Positions 13,999 through 21,015 of a stretch of 64,000 nucleotides of DNA are shown piece by piece; position 1 is the stretch's first letter, and every line of letters starts with the position of its first letter. The notes under the pieces are model-generated. The model saw only the letters and a list, made by a program, of their open reading frames with translations. It did not search any database and was not told where the DNA came from. Source of the DNA: a virus. Where the stretch lies: positions 1 through 64,000 of the IMG/VR virus record IMGVR_UViG_3300015371_000014. One strand, given 5' to 3'. The position numbers and the translations under genes are program-made.

Positions 13999-15866
13999 AT
14001 TCGGTGGATGACAACAACGTCGAGAGGATGTCAGAGACTGAGCGGCAAGCCTTTTACACGGATCTGGAAAACCTGATCAGGGCTGGCGCGACCAACCGCG
14101 AGGTGGCTGAACACTTCTCATTCAACCCTGTCACCGCTCGTCGCCACATCAACTATGTCAAGGGATTACTAGAGGGCGAAAAACGCGCCAGATCCGCCCA
14201 GGGACAGGAGCGGACTCACCCTCCCCAAATGATTCGCGCCACCACGGTCATTACCGATCAGAGTGGCCTTGATGTCTTCAGTAAGCCCATTACCCTGCGT
14301 GGTGGTCGTAGCACAAGCATTGGTAACGCTCTACGGTTGGGGCAACTTGTCACACACCCTGAATCGGGAGAATTCCGCTTAGAGGATACCGACTCTGCCA
14401 CGCTGCGTGCGATGTCACCTGCGGATCTGATTCCGCTGGTGTTGCGCGTGTCGCCAGAGATGTCCCGCGCTCTGTACGACTTTCTGCGAATGGCGAACCC
14501 TGGCTGGACTCTACGGGCCTTTAATGTCGGAACGGATGAACCCAATGACCAGGGACAGCAGTTCCTCAACTTCGCCATCAAAACCCTCGACAACCGCCCC
14601 GGCAAAACCGCCAATACCACCTTTAACTCCATGCTTGCAGGTGAGTTTGTCAGAGGTGCCCTCTTCTGCGAAATGGTTCTTTCTCCGAAAGATGCGCGGA
14701 CTTTCGTGGACATTGTCACCCCAGATCCCTTCACCGTTGCCTTCCGCGTCATCAACGACCCAGACACCGGAGGACAGGGATTTGAGTTAGTCCAGGGTAA
14801 GGGCCGCGATGCCATCGTCCTAAAAGAGCCAACCATCAAATACATCTCTGTAGATCCTCTTCCTGGCACCCCCTACGGCACCTCTCCTCTGGCACCGGGC
14901 CTGTTCCCCTGTCTGTTTATTCTGACGATGTTTCAGGATGCCAGACGAGTGGTGGCGCAGCAGGGGTGGCCGCGCTTGAACATCGCCATCGATATTGCCG
15001 CCATGCTGGAAACAATGCCTGCTCAGGATCAGCAGGACACCGAAAAGGTCAGACTGTTCGTGCAGGAGGCCATCAATCAGGTGGCGGCGGCGTATACCGA
15101 CCTCCAGCCCGATCAAGCCTTCGTGCATACCTCTACGGTCAAATTTGAGCCTCCTATAGGCGCGATAGGCGACTTAGAAGGGGTAGCTCCCTTATTCGAT
15201 GTTTTGGAGCGTATGGCGGTCAGATCGCTGAAATCGATGCCCCTGCTGATGGGCATGCCGGAAGGTGTTTCAGAGGCAAACGCCAACCGGCAGTGGGAAG
15301 TGCATGTCGTCTCAATCAGGGCGATGCAGAACATCGCGGAATCCGCCCTGAGCAGCCTTTTCACACTGTATCTGGAAGCAAATGGGATCGCGGCGGAAGC
15401 ACGCTTCAAATTCGATGAAATGCGTGCTATCGAAGAGCTTCGCGAAGCTCAGACTCATTTCCAGAAGCTGGAGAACGCCCAAGCCTCAGAACTGGCCGGA
15501 TATCGCACCCACGATGAGGCATCGGTCTATGCGGTTGGCAAACCCGCCGCCAATACCGAAATTGGCGTGATTGGCGACAAAAACGTTGGTCAGGGCAAGG
15601 GCAAGACCTTTGCGGGAGATACGGGCGACGAGAAGCCGATCCAAGGAGATGATGGTGCAAAAAGAATGGAAACACTCATCCGAATGCTGGAAAACCCTGT
15701 TACCGCCCAGGGAGTCGCTTATGGGGTTGCGTTGGCCGGAAATATCCTTGGCGATGAGTCGTATCCTGCACTGGCCGATGGAATTCGCGTCCTTGCTAAC
15801 GGACACGAGGAAATGCAAGAATCTCTGTCGGATACTGACGACATACTCACTGTACAGGGTTTGTGA
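13992..15866 (+). CDS. portal protein with an N-terminal HTH-like segment
   Basis: 624 residues, directly after large terminase. The core (SPADLIPLVLRVSPEMSRALYDFLRMANPGWTL, then FNSMLAGEFVRGALFCEMVL, GTSPLAPGLF, and SMPLLMGMPEGVSEANANRQWE) fits a portal of the siphovirus type, and position supports it. It should form the dodecameric DNA channel. Unusually, residues about 25-58 (LENLIRAGATNREVAEHFSFNPVTARRHINYV, read in two parts) look like a helix-turn-helix, followed by a basic linker. GTG start lies inside a palindrome copy. The C-terminus is helical. Confident as portal from context, less so for the HTH part. Confidence 0.8.
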   Translation: MSNSVDDNNVERMSETERQAFYTDLENLIRAGATNREVAEHFSFNPVTARRHINYVKGLLEGEKRARSAQGQERTHPPQMIRATTVITDQSGLDVFSKPITLRGGRSTSIGNALRLGQLVTHPESGEFRLEDTDSATLRAMSPADLIPLVLRVSPEMSRALYDFLRMANPGWTLRAFNVGTDEPNDQGQQFLNFAIKTLDNRPGKTANTTFNSMLAGEFVRGALFCEMVLSPKDARTFVDIVTPDPFTVAFRVINDPDTGGQGFELVQGKGRDAIVLKEPTIKYISVDPLPGTPYGTSPLAPGLFPCLFILTMFQDARRVVAQQGWPRLNIAIDIAAMLETMPAQDQQDTEKVRLFVQEAINQVAAAYTDLQPDQAFVHTSTVKFEPPIGAIGDLEGVAPLFDVLERMAVRSLKSMPLLMGMPEGVSEANANRQWEVHVVSIRAMQNIAESALSSLFTLYLEANGIAAEARFKFDEMRAIEELREAQTHFQKLENAQASELAGYRTHDEASVYAVGKPAANTEIGVIGDKNVGQGKGKTFAGDTGDEKPIQGDDGAKRMETLIRMLENPVTAQGVAYGVALAGNILGDESYPALADGIRVLANGHEEMQESLSDTDDILTVQGL

Positions 15867-15977
15867 GTGCGCCGCCTCACCAAGATCACGGCAGTCGCGT
15901 TTATTTGCTGCTGGGCGACAGCCTGCGCGTACGACCGGCTCCTCACGCGCATCCAAGCGGACTACCTAAATCCTTGA
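15867..15977 (+). CDS. 36-residue peptide with a signal-peptide or lipobox-like start
   Basis: GTG directly after the portal stop. Translation starts MRRLTKITAVAFICCWATAC and ends AYDRLLTRIQADYLNP: basic N-terminus, hydrophobic run, then ATAC, similar to a lipobox. Stop TGA lies within the -35 box of the next promoter. Too short to be sure; a small lipoprotein or spanin-like peptide is possible. Confidence 0.35.
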   Translation: MRRLTKITAVAFICCWATACAYDRLLTRIQADYLNP

Positions 15978-16002
15978 CAAAGCAGCGATGTTGCAGTACT
16001 CT
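15974..16002 (+). promoter_or_regulatory. putative sigma70-type promoter
   Basis: TTGACA at 15974-15979, 17-base spacer, TACTCT at 15997-16002 (weak -10). Start of transcription expected near 16009. It reads into a hairpin-containing leader and gene 16094-16516. The -35 is a consensus hexamer but without the palindromic partner, so it should escape the repressor proposed for the dispersed sites. Confidence 0.45.
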
Positions 16003-16033
16003 CTAAATGCACCTCCTGCGGGTGCCACAATTA

Positions 16034-16079
16034 GCAAATGGACCGGAATGCCGCGAGTTGGTGCCCCCGGTCCATTTGC
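16034..16079 (+). other. leader hairpin with 13-bp perfect stem before a strong ribosome site
   Basis: Arms GCAAATGGACCGG (16034-16046) and CCGGTCCATTTGC (16067-16079) are perfectly complementary with a 20-base loop. The stem ends 5 bases before AAGGAGG (16084-16090). Earlier in the leader, CCTCCT (16012-16017) is complementary to AGGAGG (16085-16090), allowing an alternative fold that hides the ribosome site. Could be a cis-regulatory leader; no known riboswitch class recognised. Confidence 0.5.
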
Positions 16080-16093
16080 GTATAAGGAGGATT

Positions 16094-16516
16094 ATGGAAA
16101 GCGCACAGCGGGAACTTCTCCAGGTCATTGCCCAGAACACCCATATGATGACCATGGCGCTGATGGACATCGCTGGAGTAGGCAAGATCACCAACGACGG
16201 TCAGGGTCATCTCAGTCTTAACTTCTACACCAACGAACAGCGCGAAGCAGCACCACCCCCACGACAACGCATCACCCCCGGTGAAGTCTCCACCCGATGG
16301 GAATCGCAAGGAGTTGCGGCAGCATGGGTTTTCACCTCTCCTCCACCCTGCAAAGACGTAGAAATCGTCTGCTCCCCCGACAACACTGCCGATCTCGGGA
16401 TGCGCTGCTACGCCACACAGAAGTTGGTGGGCGGGGAGAGGAAGAGCTACTCGATAGTCTTTATGGATATCGATCAACTGGCGCAATACCGGGAGTACCT
16501 GGAGAGGGAGACATAG
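16094..16516 (+). CDS. hypothetical protein, 140 aa
   Basis: Start ATG at 16094 chosen because AAGGAGG lies 4 bases upstream. The first 25 residues are a Met-rich helix (MESAQRELLQVIAQNTHMMTM), then a Pro-rich linker (EAAPPPRQRITPG), then a beta domain with a C-x-x-x-x-x-x-C spacing (PPCKDVEIVCS) ending in a helix (IDQLAQYREYLERE). No family recognised. It has its own promoter and structured leader, and heads a three-gene unit of small unknowns between portal and the RNA locus. Confidence 0.6.
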   Translation: MESAQRELLQVIAQNTHMMTMALMDIAGVGKITNDGQGHLSLNFYTNEQREAAPPPRQRITPGEVSTRWESQGVAAAWVFTSPPPCKDVEIVCSPDNTADLGMRCYATQKLVGGERKSYSIVFMDIDQLAQYREYLERET

Positions 16517-16665
16517 TGACCCAGCACTGGCGTAAAGACAAAGAGGGGAACTATTGGGTGAAGACTATTGACGGCGAGCGACCAGCCACCCTGAACGAGA
16601 TCGAGCAGATCAAGGAACAGCTTCGTCGCCCTGCCAATGATCCCCGTCAGCAGAAAAAGATCTAG
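16516..16665 (+). CDS. small hypothetical protein, 49 aa
   Basis: GTG overlaps the previous TAG. Product starts MTQHWRKDKEGNYWVKTIDG and ends in a basic helical tail (QIKEQLRRPANDPRQQKKI). Very short but flanked by one-base start/stop overlaps on both sides, which supports it. No family. Confidence 0.5.
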   Translation: MTQHWRKDKEGNYWVKTIDGERPATLNEIEQIKEQLRRPANDPRQQKKI

Positions 16666-16874
16666 TGCTTGCTCAGCACAAAGTTCACAAGATCTCTCTG
16701 GAGGGATGGCAAATCACCAAAGAGGGCAAGATCCTGCTCGATATCCTTGTGGCTTACAAAGATGCTCAGGATACCGGGTGTGGGATAAAGAAGCTGTTCC
16801 TTGTTCTTCTCCCTGATAAGCCAGATTCCCAGGACTGGATTGCGTTTGGCCTGCCGGATCCCAACGAAAATTAG
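16665..16874 (+). CDS. small hypothetical protein, 69 aa
   Basis: GTG overlaps the previous TAG. Alternating strands and a helix (HKVHKISLEGWQITKEGKIL, LLDILVAYKDAQD, KLFLVLLPDKPDSQDW). No motif. Its stop is 3 bases before the strong promoter of the RNA locus. Confidence 0.5.
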   Translation: MLAQHKVHKISLEGWQITKEGKILLDILVAYKDAQDTGCGIKKLFLVLLPDKPDSQDWIAFGLPDPNEN

Positions 16875-16877
16875 GGG

Positions 16878-16906
16878 TTGACAAACTCCTGATCCTTTGA
16901 TATAAA
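16878..16906 (+). promoter_or_regulatory. strong sigma70-type promoter for the RNA locus
   Basis: TTGACA at 16878-16883, 17-base spacer, TATAAA at 16901-16906: near-consensus. Expected start of transcription about 16912-16914, exactly the first base of the tRNA-like element. No palindromic partner follows the -35, so it would be constitutive with respect to the dispersed sites. Confidence 0.7.
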
Positions 16907-16913
16907 TGTGCTA

Positions 16914-17002
16914 GAGACGATAGCTCAACGGATGACTGTCAAAGACAGAGCGAGAGCGACCGGGAAACCGGGAAGTGTGTGGGTTCAACTCCCTCCGTCT
17001 CA
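16914..17002 (+). tRNA. tRNA-like element 1 (irregular, anticodon not assignable)
   Basis: Acceptor-type stem GAGACG (16914-16919) with CGTCTC (16996-17001) and a following A; TAGCTC as in a tRNA D-arm start; T-arm GTGGG-TTCAACT-CCCTC with one mismatch. The middle is abnormal: a CTGTC-AAA-GACAG hairpin and a CCGG-GAAA-CCGG hairpin occupy the place of D-arm end, anticodon arm and variable loop, and no 7-base anticodon loop can be drawn with confidence. Begins at the predicted transcription start. May be a degenerate or unusual phage tRNA. Confidence 0.45.
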
Positions 17003-17003
17003 C

Positions 17004-17084
17004 GGGACGTAGCTCACAGGTAAGAGCGCCCTGGATTGATGCTCCTTTTCAGGGAGGTATGTGGGTTCAATTCCCACCGTCCCA
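17004..17084 (+). tRNA. tRNA-like element 2 (enlarged anticodon loop)
   Basis: Acceptor GGGACG/CGTCCC (17004-17009 / 17078-17083), TA, D-stem GCTC/GAGC (17012-17015 / 17024-17027), anticodon-type stem CCCTG/CAGGG (17029-17033 / 17050-17054), variable AGGTAT, T-arm GTGGG-TTCAATT-CCCAC and a 3' ACC. All arms pair, but the anticodon loop is 16 bases (17034-17049) instead of 7. An inner GGA/TCC stem would leave the 7-base loop TTGATGC, with GAT in the anticodon place; this is speculative. Encoded one base after element 1. Confidence 0.5.
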
Positions 17085-17175
17085 CCGTTTACTGCGAACC
17101 CTGTCGTAAGTTTCGTGCTTGGGTGCGCGACAGGAGCAGTGAAAAGTGGGAGTCACTGGCCCCGCGAAACGAAAA

Positions 17176-17205
17176 GGGAGAGGGTTGGGCAACACGCCCT
17201 CTCCC
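17176..17205 (+). other. hairpin with 9-bp G/C-rich stem
   Basis: GGGAGAGGG (17176-17184) pairs with CCCTCTCCC (17197-17205) around a 12-base loop. No T-tract follows. It lies in the 165-base stretch between tRNA-like element 2 and the terminator at 17250. That stretch has a short open frame (17036-17251) overlapping the RNA element that I do not accept as a gene. Confidence 0.45.
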
Positions 17206-17249
17206 CCAGTACCCCATCGATAGATACCTTCATCCCAATCTCCTAGCCT

Positions 17250-17283
17250 GACTGGTGAGTAGTTGAAAGACTGCTCATCAGTC
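17250..17283 (+). terminator. Rho-independent terminator of the RNA locus
   Basis: GACTGGTGAGTAG (17250-17262) and CTGCTCATCAGTC (17271-17283) form a 13-bp RNA stem including two G-U pairs, loop of 8, followed by GTTTATACTTCTTTT. Good match to an intrinsic terminator ending the transcript started near 16913. Confidence 0.7.
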
Positions 17284-17323
17284 GTTTATACTTCTTTTAG
17301 CTTCCCCTGCCGGGATAGCTTTA

Positions 17324-17367
17324 GAGGGGACGGGGAAGTGCTGGCGGGTAACTCACTCCGTCCCCTC
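17324..17367. other. 10-bp inverted repeat just upstream of the capsid promoter
   Basis: GAGGGGACGG (17324-17333) and CCGTCCCCTC (17358-17367) are exact complements with a 24-base loop. The right arm is 6 bases before the -35 box at 17374. The 3' half (GGGTAACTCACTCCGTCCCC) resembles the T-arm and acceptor end of the two tRNA-like elements upstream, so it may be a third, more decayed copy. No T-tract. Confidence 0.45.
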
Positions 17368-17373
17368 CACTTC

Positions 17374-17402
17374 TTGACACCTGTCAATTTGGCACCTATG
17401 AT
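17374..17402 (+). promoter_or_regulatory. main capsid-operon promoter with operator in its -35 region
   Basis: TTGACA (17374-17379), 17-base spacer, TATGAT (17397-17402). The -35 is the left half of a perfect dispersed palindrome (TTGACACCTGTCAA, 17374-17387), so a protein bound to the palindrome would block polymerase. Just downstream of the expected start site, TTGATAGGTGTCGC (17417-17430) matches the GG form at 11 of 14 positions and could be a second, weaker operator. Drives the rightward capsid genes from 17576. Confidence 0.75.
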
Positions 17403-17575
17403 GCAATCTAAGTAGGTTGATAGGTGTCGCTGTGGTGACTCTTCACCAGTAATCGCCACAACTCGCGACAGGTAAGCGGTCCCCCTCCGGATGCTGCCTT
17501 AGTCTCGAAACGATAGCCGCAACCATGATGCATACTGCATCGCGGAAGCATTGCTATAGAGAGACGAGGCAGAAC

Positions 17576-19003
17576 ATGACAGAACCCAACCAAAGGGAAG
17601 AAGGGGAATCTCACCCCTCTTTCCGTGTAGGGGTTCCGATGCAGGTGGCAAAGCTCAGTTCGGCTGAGCGAGCCAAGCTGGTTACGCTGGCCCACGAGCG
17701 TGCCCCTGATCCCACGGTGTTTGAGGATCAAGAGCCTTTTTTCTTCACGGCTCGTGCCTCAAACCAGACCGTGGACTCCTACTTCACCAGGATGAACGAA
17801 ACCTCTCTCAACAACTACGCGCAGGACGCGACCGATCCTGGCGTCCAGTTCATGGTCAGTCACGATGTGATGGAAGTCGGCTTTGGACGTTCCCTTGCTG
17901 GTCGGGTAACCGGACCCAAGGGCAATAAAGAATGCCTGATTGACTTCTATACGATCCCTGGCCTCCGCGCTGGGAACGTCTCCTCAGATGAATTCATCAA
18001 CGGCTCCAGGGCTGGCATCTATGCGGATGTCTCGATTGGGTTCAATCCCAAGGCGATGATCTGCAATATTTGCGGCAATGACTGGATGCGCCGTTGGATG
18101 GATATGTGGGACGACAGCGTTGACTCCTGCACTCACTGGCCGGGAATGGAATACGAAATTGAGAAGGGACGTAAGAACACAAAAGTGACCTGCGTCCTTG
18201 ACGTGCAAGACGCACGTCTCAATGAAGTGTCCCTGGTCTACGATGGCGCAACCCCTGGGGCTGGTATTGCCGCAGTGGACATGGCGCGAATGATGAGTGC
18301 TAGGGGACAATTGAATCCAGTGGAGCGCCAAGCTCTGGAAAACATCTATCGGGTCCGGATTGCCGCTCCTCCTGGTCTGTATGGGGGAGTCGAGCTAGGA
18401 GATGTGAGGTACAGCGTCGTGACGAAAACCACTAATAACACTGAGACTCAGCGCACCGTTGAGGCCGAAGAGAACGAGGTTGACCCACAGCCGGTTCCTG
18501 AGGCTCGCAAGGCGGTAGTCGAGTTTGTTGAGGATCGGGCAGAGGCTACGCCTGAGGAAAACGCTTCGCCACTGGAGATGGTGCGGCGGAAATTCGCAGA
18601 CCGTGGGCTGAACCTCGATGGAGAGCCTCACGAGATCATTGATGCCCTGGCGGAAAAGGCTCTGGCCCAACGTCAGCAAATCAAGGATCTGGAAAAGGAA
18701 GCTGGTTATGGGCGCGAAGCTCGTACCGCTCTCTTGACCGCCCTGGACGAAGAGGTGGTCCGCGCTTTTGGTGGCGCTAACGCCGAAGAGAGCCAGAAGC
18801 GATACCGCCGCATGGTTGCCGATCTCGACATGAGTGAGATTCAGGCAGTCATCGATGAACTAGGAGAGCGAGCCGTCGCCAGAATTGGCAAGGGCGGTCA
18901 GAAGGCTCTTCTTGATCTCAAAGCAAACGGGAAAGAGCAACCCGAAGTCCCGGCTGATCGCAAGCCCCGACCTCGCGGCGAAACTCCTTCGCACCTGATC
19001 TAA
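17576..19003 (+). CDS. capsid maturation protease fused to scaffold domain, with a zinc-knuckle insertion
   Basis: 475 residues from ATG 17576 (an earlier ATG at 17525 is possible). Features of the HK97-type prohead protease fold: FMVSHDVMEVGFG with candidate catalytic His96, YADVSIGF with candidate Ser153, and LNEVSLVYDGATPGAGI (215-231), the strand that follows in these proteases. Between them an insertion holds C163-x2-C166 and C185-x-H187, a possible zinc knuckle. From about residue 300 on the sequence is acidic coiled-coil (ALAEKALAQRQQIKDLEKEAGYG), typical of a scaffold. It would shape the prohead and then cleave scaffold and capsid protein. About 165 bases of leader separate it from the promoter. 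Confidence 0.75.
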   Translation: MTEPNQREEGESHPSFRVGVPMQVAKLSSAERAKLVTLAHERAPDPTVFEDQEPFFFTARASNQTVDSYFTRMNETSLNNYAQDATDPGVQFMVSHDVMEVGFGRSLAGRVTGPKGNKECLIDFYTIPGLRAGNVSSDEFINGSRAGIYADVSIGFNPKAMICNICGNDWMRRWMDMWDDSVDSCTHWPGMEYEIEKGRKNTKVTCVLDVQDARLNEVSLVYDGATPGAGIAAVDMARMMSARGQLNPVERQALENIYRVRIAAPPGLYGGVELGDVRYSVVTKTTNNTETQRTVEAEENEVDPQPVPEARKAVVEFVEDRAEATPEENASPLEMVRRKFADRGLNLDGEPHEIIDALAEKALAQRQQIKDLEKEAGYGREARTALLTALDEEVVRAFGGANAEESQKRYRRMVADLDMSEIQAVIDELGERAVARIGKGGQKALLDLKANGKEQPEVPADRKPRPRGETPSHLI

Positions 19004-19015
19004 GGAGCTATTACT

Positions 19016-19456
19016 ATGGCGAACCCGCGTAAGGTAATCGTCCACGATGACATCGGTTTTCGTGGCCTCACCTTCCTCATCGATGGTTCCACCATCGTCT
19101 GGAGCGCTACCGCAAAAAATGGATCGGCTTCGGCTGGTCTGGCTGTGGCTCTGGTCGCTGGCACCACGATGACGGTGGAACTCGTGACCACGAACCAATC
19201 GGTTCTGGGCCGTCTCGACAATGTGGCGCAGGACGGTTCCTGCACCGTGCAGATTGAAGGCCAGTGCTACCTCCCACAGGCAACTGGTGGTGATGTGGTC
19301 CGTGGCGGCAAGTGTGTCGGCGGTCTGGGTCCATCTTCGGCGCGTGGATATATCAAGGAACCGGATACGACAAGCGCAGCCTCCGCGCTGCCTGCACGTC
19401 ACTTGGTTCTGGATGACACGACCGCTACGGCGATCAGCGTCTTCCTCAGCCCGTAA
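19016..19456 (+). CDS. head decoration protein
   Basis: 146 residues, ATG preceded by TAAGGAGCTATTACT. Beta-rich (KVIVHDDIGFRGLTFLIDG, GTTMTVELVTTNQSVLG, GSCTVQIEGQCYLPQATGG) with two cysteines that could pair. Small beta proteins in this place between the protease and the major capsid protein are typically capsid cement or decoration proteins. Assignment rests on position and composition. Confidence 0.6.
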   Translation: MANPRKVIVHDDIGFRGLTFLIDGSTIVWSATAKNGSASAGLAVALVAGTTMTVELVTTNQSVLGRLDNVAQDGSCTVQIEGQCYLPQATGGDVVRGGKCVGGLGPSSARGYIKEPDTTSAASALPARHLVLDDTTATAISVFLSP

Positions 19457-19485
19457 GAGCCGCGTGGCAGCGGTGGAGGAATACT

Positions 19486-20718
19486 ATGGACAAGGTTAAG
19501 CAACCGGCTACTGAGACGATGCGGCTCCGTCCTGCGGAGTGTCTGGAGCGTCTGCCGGAACTGTATCGGGAGGCTGCGCGTGAGAACATTACGCTCAGTC
19601 ACTTCCTCGAAAACGAAGACCCCAGCCATGAGTGGGAGAACACTGAGGATCGCAAGATTCGCGCCTTTGGCCGTGTGCTGCGAGCGTCAGGGTTCCGCTT
19701 CAAGAGCGATCCCGCTGAAGGTATCTGGGCCGACTCCTTGGAGAAGGTCTACGAGGATCCTGTTGGACGAGCGCTACTCCCTGAGTGGGCGCGTTCCGTG
19801 TGGCGGCGAACCCTCAACAACGGCTATCAGCCTCAGGTGCGGTCCATCTTCGGTTCCGGCGATGACCTCGTCGGTGGGTTGATGCGGCCCTACACCGATA
19901 AGCCAGGGATTGCTGAGCAACTCCTCACCCCGGCTGTGCGCCTCTCCGATCTGGTGGCGATGACGACTCCGGTCGATTCGGATACCTATCGCAGCGCCTA
20001 CCTGGATGAGCCATCGGCACCCAACGTGCGCCTCAGCAGGGTGCAGGAAAAGTCGGACATCCCTCGCTCCTCGATCACCGTGTCTGAACACGTCATCCGA
20101 CTGTTCAAGTACGGGCGCGGAATCGAGATCAGCTATGAGGCTGGTCGGCGGATCCGGATTGACAAGATTGCGTTCTGGCTCGCTCGTGCAGCCCTCCAGG
20201 TGGAAGCTGACCGGGTGGCACAGGCGATTGACGTGGCAATCAACGGTGACGGCAATGCCAGCACCGCAGCCACCAACTACAACCAGTCCGCGCTTGACAC
20301 GGGTGCCGTCCTGACGGTGAAGGGCTACTTGGCATTCAAGTCCAAGTGGAAGCAGCCGTATCGCATGACGCACATCTTCGCTCGCGAGACAGAACTGACG
20401 AACCTGCAGTTGCTGCAATTCCCGAACAACAACCCGTTTATGTTCCAGGGCGATACCCTGGCCGGGTTCGGTGGCATCACCCCGATGCAGGATCTCCTGT
20501 CGGGGAACGTCATCTTCGGACAGACCGATCAGGTTCCCGCTGGTGTGTATCTGGGTATTGACGCTCGCGTCGGCCTGGAGCGCATTACGGAGATCGGTTC
20601 GGACATTCAGGAAACCACGCGGTTCATCGAGCGCCAGACGGAAGCTCTCTTCTTCACGGAGAACGATGGCTTCGGCGTCCTCGACAACCTCGCGGCCAAG
20701 ACCCTGACGATGGCCTAA
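19486..20718 (+). CDS. major capsid protein (HK97 fold)
   Basis: 410 residues, the expected size. An N-terminal helical, charged region (about 1-110) could be the delta domain removed by the protease. The centre contains ITVSEHVIRLFKYGRGIEISYEAGRR (E-loop/P-domain type), then the long spine helix IDKIAFWLARAALQVEADRVAQAI, and the end has TRFIERQTEALFFTENDGFGVLD. Preceded by GGTGGAGGAATACT. A UUCG-capped terminator-like hairpin follows the stop. The order protease, decoration, capsid is standard. It builds the icosahedral shell. Confidence 0.85.
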   Translation: MDKVKQPATETMRLRPAECLERLPELYREAARENITLSHFLENEDPSHEWENTEDRKIRAFGRVLRASGFRFKSDPAEGIWADSLEKVYEDPVGRALLPEWARSVWRRTLNNGYQPQVRSIFGSGDDLVGGLMRPYTDKPGIAEQLLTPAVRLSDLVAMTTPVDSDTYRSAYLDEPSAPNVRLSRVQEKSDIPRSSITVSEHVIRLFKYGRGIEISYEAGRRIRIDKIAFWLARAALQVEADRVAQAIDVAINGDGNASTAATNYNQSALDTGAVLTVKGYLAFKSKWKQPYRMTHIFARETELTNLQLLQFPNNNPFMFQGDTLAGFGGITPMQDLLSGNVIFGQTDQVPAGVYLGIDARVGLERITEIGSDIQETTRFIERQTEALFFTENDGFGVLDNLAAKTLTMA

Positions 20719-20719
20719 G

Positions 20720-20741
20720 AGAGGGGGCTTCGGCTCCTTTT
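20720..20741 (+). terminator. UUCG-tetraloop terminator or attenuator after the major capsid gene
   Basis: AGAGGGGGC-TTCG-GCTCCTTTT: nine potential pairs (with G-U pairs) closed by a stable UUCG loop, running into CCTTTTCC. It would reduce read-through after the most abundant virion protein. Confidence 0.6.
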
Positions 20742-20769
20742 CCGCGAGCGCAAAACATAGGAGCGCATC

Positions 20770-21015
20770 ATGGCTAGGGAAATGACGATTGTCTGTTTGG
20801 AAAAGGGCGAATGGGAACCGGGTCTTACTGCCGATCAACATGGGTGTGATCGGGCGATGCATGCGGTTGGTGGTCTTGATCTGAATCGAGAGTCACCACT
20901 GACCTACGTCGATATCGAGCTTGGACCCGGTTCTAGTGGACCTGTCTTGACAAGAACCGAATCCCTAGCCATGAAGCTCCTAACAGGATTCTGTAAGATC
21001 AAGGAGACAGAGTAA
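20770..21015 (+). CDS. small hypothetical head-region protein, 81 aa
   Basis: ATG preceded by TAGGAGCGCATC. Contains EWEPGLTADQHGCDRAMHAVGG and a beta stretch (TYVDIELGPGSSGPVL). No family. Its leader shares two short strings with the leader of gene 26685, see findings. Confidence 0.5.
   Translation: MAREMTIVCLEKGEWEPGLTADQHGCDRAMHAVGGLDLNRESPLTYVDIELGPGSSGPVLTRTESLAMKLLTGFCKIKETE

Noticed and set aside
16937-16940. TGTC inside tRNA-like element 1 as a palindrome half-site
   Set aside because: It belongs to the local CTGTC-AAA-GACAG hairpin and lacks the TTGACA partner at the right spacing.
17036-17251. Short plus-strand frame of 71 codons with a CxxC pair
   Set aside because: Starts inside tRNA-like element 2 and crosses a G/C-rich hairpin; no ribosome site. 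The region is better explained as part of the RNA locus before its terminator.
19774-20862. Long minus-strand frame of 362 codons opposite the major capsid gene
   Set aside because: Runs opposite an obvious capsid gene with strong ribosome site; His/Arg/Pro-rich product typical of an antisense frame.
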